A stretch of DNA of 13,289 nt from Ruminococcus sp. (lineage in GTDB: Bacteria > Bacillota > Clostridia > Oscillospirales > Ruminococcaceae), in the NCBI GenBank assembly GCA_029063695.1, contig JAIDNR010000380.1, positions 1 through 13,289 of the forward strand, read 5' to 3'. The notes beneath the pieces are model-generated. The model made no database searches. It was given only the letters and a program-made list of their open reading frames with translations, and was not told where the DNA came from. Below are positions 6,051 to 13,289 of the stretch, in pieces (the stretch's first letter is position 1; each line of letters begins with the position of its first letter). A program made the position numbers and the translations under genes.

Positions 6051-7075
6051 GAGTTTTCGGGAAATTTTTTTATACTCTTTTCATATTCCAAAAAAAGGAC
6101 GGCGGTCATGATGATTAAAAGAATTGACGGGACAGGCGACGCTGACTGATGCAATTGTGAACTCATTGATGATACGGCAATACTTTCGTCACTTATGAAA
6201 AACGGCAGTAAAACTTTGCATACGAGTCCGCTGAGTATTCCTGCAACGGTTCTGAAAAAAATCAGCGGAAATACGGATAATCTGCCCTTGAAAATGGCTG
6301 AAATCTGCAAAAAAACACACAATCCGCCGAAAGACACAAGTCCGCTTGCAATTGGAATAAGACTGACATTTTCTTTTGTAACATTGCTTATTGCTGTAAC
6401 GTCTATGACCGAACATATGATTTTTTCAGCAGTTTCATTGGAAAATCCGCTTGTTTCAGCAAGTATTCCCGAAACAGCGGAAAGTATACCTGAATCTCTG
6501 AGAAAAGCTGTTATAACTGAAAATGCAAGGACGGCACAACATATCTCAGCCATTGAGCGTCCTGCGGAATTTACCGAATCCATAAGCATCTGTGCCGAAA
6601 AATTAATTTTTTTCTTTGGACTTTTCGTCATGGGATTTTTTCTGAAATAAAAAAGCAGAATGAACGAAAGTAAAATGTTTGCCATGATATTTGAAATAAG
6701 AATCAATCCGCCGCCGTATGACGTACACCCGAAAATGAATGCCCCTCCTGCTCCGAAAAATACTCCCGAAAGAAGTTCGGCATCTTTTTTACTGACATCT
6801 CCGTCGATATGCTGTGAACATAATATTTTTGCTCCGACAGGATAACCTGCAAGCATACTGAAAATACCACAGAAAATACGTCCCGACGATGCAATATTGC
6901 TTTTCACAAGAAATCCCGATACAATCATCATAGCATATAGCGAGGGTATTATTACCGTAAGACAGCGGATTACTGCATCATAAACTGCCGATTTCACTGA
7001 ATCTGCCCTGAAAAAGCAGAATAAGACAAATATAATAATCAAAGCAACAGGAAGTATATTTTTCATTTTTCTCAT
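6047..7075 (-). CDS. ylbJ: Sporulation integral membrane protein, YlbJ family
   Basis: A polytopic membrane protein of about 342 residues, shorter than B. subtilis YlbJ (about 408). It belongs to the nucleoside-recognition or Gate-domain membrane family, whose YlbJ branch is made in the mother cell during spore formation. Recognisable marks are an N-terminal membrane segment (PVALIIIFVLFCFF), the helix before LAGYPVGAK (about 75-83), a glycine-rich stretch GVFFGAGGAFIFGCTSYGGG, and SFGGLCVFLQI (about 248-258), matching the family's GGLxVxxQ signature. About eight hydrophobic segments are visible. ATG 7075 is preferred because GGGTGA precedes it by 5 bases; ATG 7096 has no ribosome site. It is divergent from yqfC-yqfD, also sporulation genes, which supports the assignment. 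The transported or bound molecule is not known. Confidence 0.82.
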   Translation of the reverse strand: MRKMKNILPVALIIIFVLFCFFRADSVKSAVYDAVIRCLTVIIPSLYAMMIVSGFLVKSNIASSGRIFCGIFSMLAGYPVGAKILCSQHIDGDVSKKDAELLSGVFFGAGGAFIFGCTSYGGGLILISNIMANILLSFILLFYFRKNPMTKSPKKKINFSAQMLMDSVNSAGRSMAEICCAVLAFSVITAFLRDSGILSAVSGILAETSGFSNETAEKIICSVIDVTAISNVTKENVSLIPIASGLVSFGGLCVFLQISAIFKGRLSVFPLIFFRTVAGILSGLVCKVLLPFFISDESIAVSSMSSQLHQSASPVPSILLIIMTAVLFLEYEKSIKKFPENS

Positions 7076-7136
7076 AAAAATCACCCGATTAATCATATTA
7101 TTTTAAAAAGAAATTTATAACCGGAGTGTGATAAAT

Positions 7137-7430
7137 ATGTTCGGAAAAATCAATGAAAAAGCAAGAGAAACTTTTTTTCTTGAAACAGGTCTGCATATTG
7201 CGGGAAACAAAGAAATTGCTATTGAAAACTGCGACAGAATCGAGGAATGCAGTGATGTGTTTATGAGCTTTGTATCTAAAAATCTTCTTGTACAGATATG
7301 GGGAAACAATCTACGTGCATTTGATTTCAAAACAAGCGGACTCATTATCAGGGGCAGAATTTCACAGATTGAACTTATCGAAAGGAGTGCTAAACATGAG
7401 AAATCAGCTTCGGGGAAGTGTGAAGATTAA
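7137..7430 (+). CDS. yqfC: Sporulation protein YqfC
   Basis: A small protein of 97 residues (B. subtilis YqfC is about 93) that in spore formers is expressed in the mother cell under sigma-E; its molecular role is unknown. The visible pattern fits the family: a charged start (MFGKINEKARE), a middle that reads as a ladder of short beta strands (LHIAGNKEIAIENCDRI, LLVQIWGNNLRAFDF), and the late LIIRGRISQIEL segment. ATG 7137 is preferred over the in-frame GTG at 7128, because the CCGGAG ribosome site (7121-7126) is 10 bases from the former and only 1 from the latter. Its 3' end overlaps yqfD by 35 bases, indicating translational coupling. The ylbJ start lies on the other side of a 61-base divergent region. 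Confidence 0.82.
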   Translation: MFGKINEKARETFFLETGLHIAGNKEIAIENCDRIEECSDVFMSFVSKNLLVQIWGNNLRAFDFKTSGLIIRGRISQIELIERSAKHEKSASGKCED

Positions 7431-8559
7431 TGCTCAGGGAAAACATCTCTATAAATTCATAAACAAAATCCACAATGAAAGAATCTACTGTTTTGAGCAG
7501 TATGTGAAAGGCGGAACTTTCTGTGCTGAAATTTACCGTCATGACCTGAAACGTCTGAAAGCCATTGCAGAGGATTACGGAATTGAACTGAAAAGCTTTG
7601 AATATGATACTTTTTCCTCTGAGGTTATCCGCCGCCGTGGACGTATCGGAATAATTATCGGACTTGTTCTTGTAATTGCTGCATCGCTTTATTTTTCAGG
7701 TGTTATTGTTACTATAGATATACAAGGCAATGAAAAAGTAAGCGATATGGCAATACTTACGGCTCTTGAGGAAATGGGCATAGAGGAAGGTACGCCGTTC
7801 GGACAGATTAATTATGTCTGGAGTGAAAATCAGCTCAGACTTATGGTTAACGGCATATCATGGGCAGGTATGCACAGAACAGGTCACCGCCTTGTTGTTG
7901 AAGTCACTGAGATTGTTGAAAAGCCTGAAATGCTAAATGAACGTATGCCGTGCAATATAGTTGCATCTCACGATGCATATATAACTTATACATCAGTTCT
8001 TGACGGTCAGCTTATGAAAAAAGTAGGGGATTACGTTCTTGCAGGAGATATGATTGTAAGCGGTGTGACTTCCGATGCCACAGGTCACATAACTCTGCAT
8101 CATGCACTTGCCGATATTACAGGAATTTACGATGAATCCGTTACTTTTGAGGGCAGTTTTACCAAAGAAAGACTTATTCAGACGGGTAAAACCGATACAC
8201 GTCGAATACTGAAACTTTTCAGCCTTGATATTCCGTTGTATTTAGGACAGAATAAATATGAATACAAAGAATGTGAAGAAACAGAAAAACCACTTGTAAT
8301 TATGGAAAAGAAACTTCCAATAAGTGTGAAAAAAGAATATTTTTCCGAACTACAGCGTATTGAAACCACTTTGACAGAAGATGAACTTTTTAATGAACTA
8401 ATGAAAAAGGTGTATCTTTATGAACAGAATTTTCTCAGTGAATGCACTATTCTTGAAAGTGAAGTAGTTCAGGAAAAAACGGACGATAAAATGATTTTGA
8501 CAGTAAATTATAAATTAGAGGGCAGTATCTGCGAAAAGAAAGAAATAATGGCAAAGTAA
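7396..8559 (+). CDS. yqfD: Sporulation protein YqfD
   Basis: A protein of 387 residues, close to B. subtilis YqfD (398), expected in the mother-cell membrane during sporulation. It begins with a basic cytoplasmic domain of about 83 residues, which includes the RHDLKRLKAIAEDYGIEL segment. A single membrane anchor follows at about 84-105 (IGIIIGLVLVIAASLYFSGV). After it comes VTIDIQGNEKVSDMAILTAL, resembling the POTRA-like start seen in this family, and a long extracytoplasmic beta-rich region. ATG 7396 is chosen because AAAGGAG (7381-7387) lies 8 bases upstream; the open frame extends further 5' but only through yqfC in another frame. It forms a two-gene unit with yqfC and ends at the terminator region shared with the glucanase gene. 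The biochemical function is not established for the family. Confidence 0.9.
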   Translation: MRNQLRGSVKINAQGKHLYKFINKIHNERIYCFEQYVKGGTFCAEIYRHDLKRLKAIAEDYGIELKSFEYDTFSSEVIRRRGRIGIIIGLVLVIAASLYFSGVIVTIDIQGNEKVSDMAILTALEEMGIEEGTPFGQINYVWSENQLRLMVNGISWAGMHRTGHRLVVEVTEIVEKPEMLNERMPCNIVASHDAYITYTSVLDGQLMKKVGDYVLAGDMIVSGVTSDATGHITLHHALADITGIYDESVTFEGSFTKERLIQTGKTDTRRILKLFSLDIPLYLGQNKYEYKECEETEKPLVIMEKKLPISVKKEYFSELQRIETTLTEDELFNELMKKVYLYEQNFLSECTILESEVVQEKTDDKMILTVNYKLEGSICEKKEIMAK

Positions 8560-8590
8560 AAAAATTCCCCCTGCAAAAATGCAGAGAGAA
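8558..8590 (-). terminator. Intrinsic terminator of the glucanase gene, overlapping the yqfD stop
   Basis: In the minus-strand RNA the arms 8590-8580 and 8575-8565 form an 11-bp stem with two G-U pairs and a TTTT loop, followed by seven T residues (8564-8558). The T-run lies over the yqfD stop codon on the other strand. In the plus direction the same stem is followed by TACATATTTTTATT, so it may also end yqfC-yqfD transcription less efficiently. Confidence 0.88.
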
Positions 8591-8599
8591 TACATATTT

Positions 8600-10666
8600 T
8601 TATTCTGTACCCTCAATAATAGCATTGAGGATAGTTTCATTCCATTCAAGAGTATGCCGGTTAAGAAGTCCGTATGCACTCTCACCTTTTGAAAGTCCGT
8701 TATCCCATACAAAGCATTTGATTCCCTGAGATTTTGCAGATGAAATATAATAGCGGTAATACTCTGCTCTTGTTTCATCGTCGGCTTTTGCAACACAGCC
8801 GAACTCATCTATAATAAGCGGAATACCCTTATCAATGAATTTTTCTTTCATAACAGCAAACTTAGCATCAAGTTCTGATTTTTCGGCATCACCAAATTCA
8901 GTAGTCTGTCCCTCAGCGAATTTCCACGGAGCATAGTAATGAAGTGATACAATAATATGCCTGTCATTCGGAACTTTCAGATTATTCATTGCGACTTCTT
9001 CGGCAGAAGCGGCATAAGAAGTCACAATTAAAGTTCTTTCGGAGTTATTGCCGCCTGATTCACGGACTGTATCGACGAAATCCTGCAAATATTTATTTAC
9101 AACAGTTCTTTCTGCCGCTGTACCGCCCATCCACTCATTTTCACTTCCGATAGTTCTTTCCTCATTTATACCCTCGAAAATAAGTCTGTCATCATAGTCC
9201 CTGAAACGCTCGGCAATCTGCTCCCAGATTTTTTTCAGTTTCGCACTGTCTCTCTCGTATTCATCTTCTGTCGGATTGAACCATATACCGTCATCATGAT
9301 GCAGATTAATAATTACATACATATCGTTATTGTATGCATAGTTAACAACTTCCTGTACACGGTCAAGCCATTCAGCCTGAATAGTATCGCCGTCCATATG
9401 CTCTCCCCACGTTACAGGAATGCGGATAGCATTGAATCCGGATTCTTTTACTTTGAGAATAAGTTCTTCACTTGTTTTTGGATTTCCCCATGCTGTTTCA
9501 GTTGCAAGACCTGTTTTTCCTTTTACATCATAGCTTTCAAGAGTATTTCCCAAATTCCAGCCGATTTTTATATCATCAACAATTTCCTGAGAACTTCTGA
9601 AACCTGTATTGCTGTGAACAGGAGCCGACGGCTTAGGTGACGCCGTACTTCCTCCAATGCTGTATTTAACACTTATTGAATCAAGCTTTGCTGTAGGCTG
9701 TTCACTCCACCAGTAACCAAGCACAAGCTCACCGTCCTTTGCAGAATATTTTGCATCATCGGGCAGAATCCAAGTAAGTGAGACGCTTGAACTGTCAGTG
9801 AATACAGCAGCATCTTCCGACTGAAAATAGCCTTCTGAGCAGTCATAACCGAATCCGCCTGTAAATTTGCCGAAAGCACCTGTAGAACTGATATTATATG
9901 TAACAGCCTGTGGGACTGCATCTTCAGGCAGAAAATCGGTTGATACACGTATTTTATTATCAGAATCGCTGTAAGCGACATTTTTGCCGACTTCCTGAGA
10001 AACTGTACCGTCGCATGGAATTTCACGCGTACGCTCGATATTACAGATAACTTCCGTAACTGTTATATCTTTTGCATTTCCCCACCAGTAGCCGAAAAGA
10101 ACATCACCCGATGGATTAATGAAATCTGCAATGTTTGCAGGAACATTCCACGTAATCTCACCGTATGCACCCTCTGTAGGAGCTGTAAAGTCGTCTGACT
10201 GATACCAGCCCTCATCTGTTGCGGCTGTGCAGTCGGAAGTAACGGATATACCGCAACCGCCTTTAAATTCACCTATGTTAGTACCGTTATCGGACTTGAT
10301 TACAAAAATAAATGACTTTACTTTATCGCCCTCCTGAATAAAATTAGCAAGCGGAATTTTTACATTATTGCCTGTTTTATCCCAAAAAGCAAGAACTTCA
10401 TTCACAGTCTGCTGAATACCGATACTTGTGGAAACCGTCTCAATCGGACTTACATGAGGCGGTTCGGTCGGTTCTTCCGTCGGCGGTTCTGTTTCAGCCT
10501 CCGTAGACAGTTCTGTTTTGGGTTCTGTCTGTTTTTCAGCCGTCGATTCCGAATTTTCGGGAGCTGAACTACTCTGTGAATCGGAAGAACTTTCCTTGCT
10601 GTCACTACAGCTTGTAGCTGTAACAGCTAAAAGTGCAGTCAGAAAAATTGCTATACTTTTTTTCAT
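8600..10666 (-). CDS. Surface lipoprotein GH5 endoglucanase with two tandem binding-like modules
   Basis: A 688-residue beta-1,4-glucanase (cellulase or xyloglucanase type) predicted to be tethered to the outer face of the membrane. A lipoprotein signal ends in TATSC with Cys20 as lipid site. A Ser/Thr/Glu/Pro-rich linker covers about 21-72. Two related beta-sandwich-like modules follow, about 78-213 and 214-339. Both contain G-x-F-x-GG-x-G, then a WYQSDD or YFQSED segment, a TW-x-x-P strand and a GYWW strand; they resemble carbohydrate-binding modules, family not assigned. A short Pro/Ser linker leads to the GH5 barrel (about 355-685), most like subfamily 4: IGWNLGNTLES, TAWGNPKTS, FNAIRIPVTW, INLHHDD. 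The acid/base is Glu502 in EGINEER, the nucleophile Glu621 in IIDEFG, with His576-Tyr577 and Trp654 at the active site. The usual NEP reads NEE. No dockerin is present, so it is not a cellulosomal subunit. The start follows GAGGT by 11 bases. Confidence 0.93.
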   Translation of the reverse strand: MKKSIAIFLTALLAVTATSCSDSKESSSDSQSSSAPENSESTAEKQTEPKTELSTEAETEPPTEEPTEPPHVSPIETVSTSIGIQQTVNEVLAFWDKTGNNVKIPLANFIQEGDKVKSFIFVIKSDNGTNIGEFKGGCGISVTSDCTAATDEGWYQSDDFTAPTEGAYGEITWNVPANIADFINPSGDVLFGYWWGNAKDITVTEVICNIERTREIPCDGTVSQEVGKNVAYSDSDNKIRVSTDFLPEDAVPQAVTYNISSTGAFGKFTGGFGYDCSEGYFQSEDAAVFTDSSSVSLTWILPDDAKYSAKDGELVLGYWWSEQPTAKLDSISVKYSIGGSTASPKPSAPVHSNTGFRSSQEIVDDIKIGWNLGNTLESYDVKGKTGLATETAWGNPKTSEELILKVKESGFNAIRIPVTWGEHMDGDTIQAEWLDRVQEVVNYAYNNDMYVIINLHHDDGIWFNPTEDEYERDSAKLKKIWEQIAERFRDYDDRLIFEGINEERTIGSENEWMGGTAAERTVVNKYLQDFVDTVRESGGNNSERTLIVTSYAASAEEVAMNNLKVPNDRHIIVSLHYYAPWKFAEGQTTEFGDAEKSELDAKFAVMKEKFIDKGIPLIIDEFGCVAKADDETRAEYYRYYISSAKSQGIKCFVWDNGLSKGESAYGLLNRHTLEWNETILNAIIEGTE

Positions 10667-10699
10667 CTCTCTATACCTCTTTATTTTAATTATAGGCTG

Positions 10700-10728
10700 A
10701 TTATAGCATATTTTTTATAATATTGCAA
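10700..10728 (-). promoter_or_regulatory. Sigma-A promoter of the glucanase gene
   Basis: On the minus strand TTGCAA (10728-10723) and a perfect TATAAT (10705-10700) are 17 bases apart. The predicted start near 10693 leaves a short leader of about 26 bases with no obvious structure. The -35 box is weaker than at the other promoters here (TTGCAA against TTGACA), which would allow activation by a regulator, but no operator such as a CcpA cre site was recognised. Confidence 0.72.
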
Positions 10729-10775
10729 CAGTAAAAATTGTAAATAAAACAATAATTTTATTAATCAGTTAATTA

Positions 10776-11408
10776 TTAATTCACTTTTGAAAATACAAGT
10801 GTATTGTCCGAACCAACAAGAGTAAGTACATTATTTTCTATGGCGAAATTAAATATACTAACTGTTCCCTCTTCTGCACCGAAAAATGACAAATCATCGC
10901 CCGAAAAAGTAATGATATTATCATTAACACTGTATTCGCACATACGTATCTGAGCAGTAAAAACATCTTTATCGGCGATTATACTATATCTGTCACTCAA
11001 ATCGCCGTGAACGGACGAAAGTTCATCATAAAGAATACCGCTTTTAAGCGTGTACTGTCCGAAAGCGGAATCAGATGATTCCTCACGGCTCATGGTAAGC
11101 ATATCAAAACCGTTCACTTCAAAGCTGTAATTTTTACCATCAAAATGACAGTTGTCAGAAAAATCGTCGTCCGAACCTGCAATATGAGCAATATTATTTT
11201 CATCGATATACATTGTTCCGGTCACATCAACCCTGAGACTGAAATTATTATCATCATCGAAATAAAAACTTCCGCCAATTTCACCGCTGTACCATTCACC
11301 GAGAATATTTTCACTGTTATACTTCTGAGATGATTCCGAAACAGCATCTCTGCATGATACAAGACTCAGAAGAATCAGAACTACTGGTATAATAGCTGAT
11401 TTATGCAT
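10776..11408 (-). CDS. Lipoprotein of unknown function, paralogue of the preceding gene
   Basis: A 210-residue exported protein. The signal peptide MHKSAIIPVVLILLSLVSC ends in a good lipobox (LVSC, Cys19), so it should be a membrane-anchored lipoprotein. The mature part is acidic and reads as alternating short beta strands, beginning with ILGEWYSGEIGGSFYFDDD at about 35-53. It shares with the gene immediately upstream a G-(E/K)-W-x-x-GE start, a GKN strand, an M-x-R segment and a Y-x-L-x-x-G-(I/V)-L segment, in the same order, so the two are diverged tandem paralogues. A lipocalin-like or similar beta fold is possible but not shown. Only 3 bases separate it from the upstream gene, and GAGGA inside that gene's end supplies the ribosome site, so they are cotranscribed and probably translationally coupled. 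No family name is recognised. Confidence 0.78.
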   Translation of the reverse strand: MHKSAIIPVVLILLSLVSCRDAVSESSQKYNSENILGEWYSGEIGGSFYFDDDNNFSLRVDVTGTMYIDENNIAHIAGSDDDFSDNCHFDGKNYSFEVNGFDMLTMSREESSDSAFGQYTLKSGILYDELSSVHGDLSDRYSIIADKDVFTAQIRMCEYSVNDNIITFSGDDLSFFGAEEGTVSIFNFAIENNVLTLVGSDNTLVFSKVN

Positions 11409-11411
11409 ATT

Positions 11412-12131
11412 TTATTCCTCAGCACGTTTATAGACTTCAGCAGGTGCAGAAGAATCCGCTGTATAAGTCATGGTAAGCGTATCATCTGCAATCTCATAAC
11501 TGTATTTTACACAGTCTGCCGAAGTATCGGCATAGTTCATATACTGGCTGAACATTTCAAGGGAATTTCCGATAGTTTCATAATCACAGTAATTTTCAAG
11601 AGTCAGGACAAAACTTTCACCATCAATTTTCGCTTCAATATTTATGTTTTCATCTTCAATGACAGTTTCAAAAGCAAGACCAACCATTTCAGCGAAATAC
11701 TGAATAAGCACACCGCCGTGAAGATTATATACACCATCAAAGCTGTCGAGATTTTCGTCATCTTTACGCTCCATATTGACAATTATATCAATACCGCTGT
11801 CACTTATATAAGTAACCATAAGATTTTTGCCGTCATAAGAAATATCGTCACCGCCGATAATTTCACCTGCTTTATTGAACTGACCGTCGTCTGTGAAATT
11901 AATCTCCATAGCGGAAAAATCCATAACAAGAGAAACCTTTCTGTTTTCATCGAAAATATAGCCGTTTTCGCCGTTCCACCATTTGCCGATGATTTCAGGG
12001 TCAATAGGTGCAGAACTTACACGATTTTTCCTGCTTGTACTGCCTGAATCCGAAACAGAACTGCCTGAACAGCCTGTAAGAGATGCTGTAAGCCCTGAAA
12101 AAACAAGAAGTAGTGAAATAATCTTTTTCAT
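11412..12131 (-). CDS. Lipoprotein of unknown function, first of a tandem pair
   Basis: A 239-residue exported protein. The signal peptide MKKIISLLLVFSGLTASLTGC has a textbook lipobox (LTGC, Cys21), followed by a Ser/Gly-rich tether to about residue 42. The mature domain opens with IIGKWWNGENGYIFDENRK and continues as acidic beta-rich sequence with YDGKNLMVTYI, MERKDDENLDSFDGVYNLHG and a final segment of alternating hydrophobic strands. The first half aligns by eye with the next gene downstream, indicating an old duplication. GGAGGA lies 9 bases before ATG 12131. The gene follows the tsaD stop by 21 bases with no terminator between them, so it is probably transcribed from the tsaD promoter. 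Function unknown; a cell-surface role is all that the sequence supports. Confidence 0.8.
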   Translation of the reverse strand: MKKIISLLLVFSGLTASLTGCSGSSVSDSGSTSRKNRVSSAPIDPEIIGKWWNGENGYIFDENRKVSLVMDFSAMEINFTDDGQFNKAGEIIGGDDISYDGKNLMVTYISDSGIDIIVNMERKDDENLDSFDGVYNLHGGVLIQYFAEMVGLAFETVIEDENINIEAKIDGESFVLTLENYCDYETIGNSLEMFSQYMNYADTSADCVKYSYEIADDTLTMTYTADSSAPAEVYKRAEE

Positions 12132-12152
12132 AATTTATATCCTCCGGAAATT

Positions 12153-13163
12153 TTATATTTCGTCCATTGAAAGTGTAGCTATTGCATTGAGACTTTCATC
12201 GGCAGTAATTCCTGCCATAAAATTATAACTTCCCTGACAGGCAATCATTGCACCATTATCTCCGCAAAGACTGAGTTCAGGCATATAGAAATCATAACCT
12301 TTTTCTGCACAAGCCACTGAAAGTGCCGCACGTACTCCCGAATTTGCTGAAACACCGCCTGCAAGAGCAATTTTTTTATATCCGAGTGATTCAGCCGCAA
12401 GAATAGTCTTATCAGTAATAATTTCGGAAATCGCTTTCTGAATACTTGCCGAAAGATTATTCCTGTCAATCACTTCGCCTTTCTGTTCTGAATGATGAAG
12501 CATATTTATAACAGAAGTTTTCAGTCCTGAAAAGCTGAAATCAAATTCACTTCCTGCAACAACAGGGTGAGGAAGTTTAAAAGCAGTCGGGTCACCTGAC
12601 TGAGCAGCCTTATCAATATGAACTCCGCCAGGATACGGAAATCCCATAGCTCTTGCACATTTGTCAAAGCACTCCCCTGCCGCATCGTCACGGGTTCTGC
12701 CGATTACATGAAACTTTGTATAACTCAGCACTTCAACAATATGACTGTGTGCACCGCTTGCGACTATACACAGATAAGGCGGTTCAAGTTCCTTGTGACA
12801 AATGTAGTTAGCGGCAATATGACCTGCAATGTGATGTACGGGAATAAGCGGTTTTCCAGCAGAAAAAGCAAGTGCCTTTGCAAAATTCACTCCGACAAGC
12901 AATGCACCGATAAGTCCCGGAGCATATGTTACAGCAATTCCGTCAATGTCGGCAAGTGTTACTTCTGCATTATCAAGAGCCTGACGAACAACACCAAGTA
13001 TATTTTCACAATGACGGCGTGACGCTATCTCAGGTACAACACCACCATATTTTTTATGCTCCTCAATCTGGGTTGAAATAACTGACGATTTTATATTCCT
13101 ACAGTCCTCACAAATGCTCGCTGCTGTTTCATCGCAGGAGCTTTCTATTCCGAGTATTAACAT
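12153..13163 (-). CDS. tsaD: tRNA N6-adenosine threonylcarbamoyltransferase TsaD
   Basis: A 336-residue cytoplasmic enzyme of normal length. It transfers the threonylcarbamoyl group from threonylcarbamoyl-AMP to A37 of tRNAs reading ANN codons (t6A), acting with TsaB and TsaE. It has the ASKHA fold: the opening MLILGIESSCDETAAS, the metal-binding HHIAGHIAAN with His111 and His115, DDAAGECFDKCARAMGFPYPGG, FDFSFSGLKTSVIN, LAGGVSANSGVRAAL, and Asp302 in LCGDNGAMI completing the metal site. The usual SGGHT loop reads SGAHS (136-140), a small departure. The start is supported by AAGGGTGA upstream of ATG 13163. A TATAAT-like element lies at 13198-13193 on the minus strand without a good -35 partner. 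It appears to head a unit with the two lipoprotein genes downstream. The identity is secure. Confidence 0.97.
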   Translation of the reverse strand: MLILGIESSCDETAASICEDCRNIKSSVISTQIEEHKKYGGVVPEIASRRHCENILGVVRQALDNAEVTLADIDGIAVTYAPGLIGALLVGVNFAKALAFSAGKPLIPVHHIAGHIAANYICHKELEPPYLCIVASGAHSHIVEVLSYTKFHVIGRTRDDAAGECFDKCARAMGFPYPGGVHIDKAAQSGDPTAFKLPHPVVAGSEFDFSFSGLKTSVINMLHHSEQKGEVIDRNNLSASIQKAISEIITDKTILAAESLGYKKIALAGGVSANSGVRAALSVACAEKGYDFYMPELSLCGDNGAMIACQGSYNFMAGITADESLNAIATLSMDEI

Positions 13164-13209
13164 AATATCACCCTTCTTTCGTTTTTCTTAATATTATATA
13201 AATCAAAAT

Positions 13210-13289
13210 TTACTCATCAGAATCAACAAAAATCTCAACAATACGATTTACTATATGAGGAAAAATCCTATTTGCAATCCACATTGAAA
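13210..13289 (-). CDS. Possible 3' end of a gene running in from the right edge
   Basis: On the minus strand a frame is open from the window edge to a TAA at 13212-13210. The last residues would be SMWIANRIFPHIVNRIVEIF followed by VDSDE. The spacing to tsaD (46 bases) and the same orientation fit an upstream operon partner. With only 25 codons the protein cannot be identified and chance remains a real possibility. The gap 13164-13209 holds only the tsaD ribosome site and AT-rich sequence. Confidence 0.4.
   Translation of the reverse strand, partial: SMWIANRIFPHIVNRIVEIFVDSDE

Noticed and set aside
7076..7136. Sigma-E type promoter between ylbJ and yqfC (CATATTAT at 7094)
   Set aside because: The -10-like match is partial and no convincing -35 element is spaced correctly; sporulation control is expected from the families but not shown by this sequence.
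10440..10610. Short tandem DNA repeat in the glucanase gene
   Set aside because: The repetitive look comes from a Ser/Thr/Glu/Pro-rich linker with irregular codons, not from a true DNA repeat array.
10729..10775. Intrinsic terminator after the second lipoprotein gene
   Set aside because: Only AT-only inverted repeats without a GC stem or clean T-run are present, so termination is doubtful and read-through into the glucanase is possible.
11403..12047. A 214-codon plus-strand open frame opposite the lipoprotein gene
   Set aside because: It is antisense to a protein with a textbook lipoprotein signal and good ribosome site; the plus-strand translation is an Ile/Phe/His-rich shadow.

Overview
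The window looks like a chromosomal segment from a low-GC, Gram-positive gut or rumen Clostridium relative, most likely Ruminococcus or a close member of the Oscillospiraceae. The reasons are the AT-rich consensus promoters, strong AGGAGG-type ribosome sites, sporulation genes (ylbJ, yqfC, yqfD), an L10-leader-controlled rplJ-rplL operon, and a surface-anchored GH5 glucanase built from modules. This genus assignment is inference from gene content. No IS element, phage gene, CRISPR array, tRNA or rRNA was seen.

Layout. At the left end (1-420) a perfect sigma-A promoter drives a long leader that folds into five local hairpins. It is followed by a possible 11-codon leader peptide and a strong hairpin, then a GNAT acetyltransferase (421-1074). 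A two-way terminator separates this from a large membrane-bound hybrid histidine kinase on the minus strand (1144-4530) with its own promoter. Next, also on the minus strand, comes the rplJ-rplL operon (5840 to 4851) with promoter, L10 autoregulatory leader, attenuator and distal terminator. Upstream of it lies ylbJ (minus). ylbJ is divergent from the overlapping pair yqfC-yqfD (plus, 7137-8559).

The right third is entirely minus strand: tsaD (12153-13163), two tandem paralogous lipoproteins of unknown function, and a lipoprotein GH5 endoglucanase with two tandem carbohydrate-binding-like modules (8600-10666). The glucanase has its own promoter and a strong terminator facing the end of yqfD. 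tsaD and the two lipoprotein genes are closely packed (21 and 3 nt gaps) and probably form one transcript. No clear terminator separates them from the glucanase gene.

How the genes relate. Most blocks are housekeeping (translation, t6A tRNA modification) or sporulation. The accessory parts are the orphan sensor kinase, the surface lipoproteins with the cellulase, and the elaborate leader ahead of the acetyltransferase. That leader is the best candidate for undescribed biology here: a structured RNA, a short upstream ORF, and two mutually exclusive helices, one of which would sequester the acetyltransferase ribosome site.
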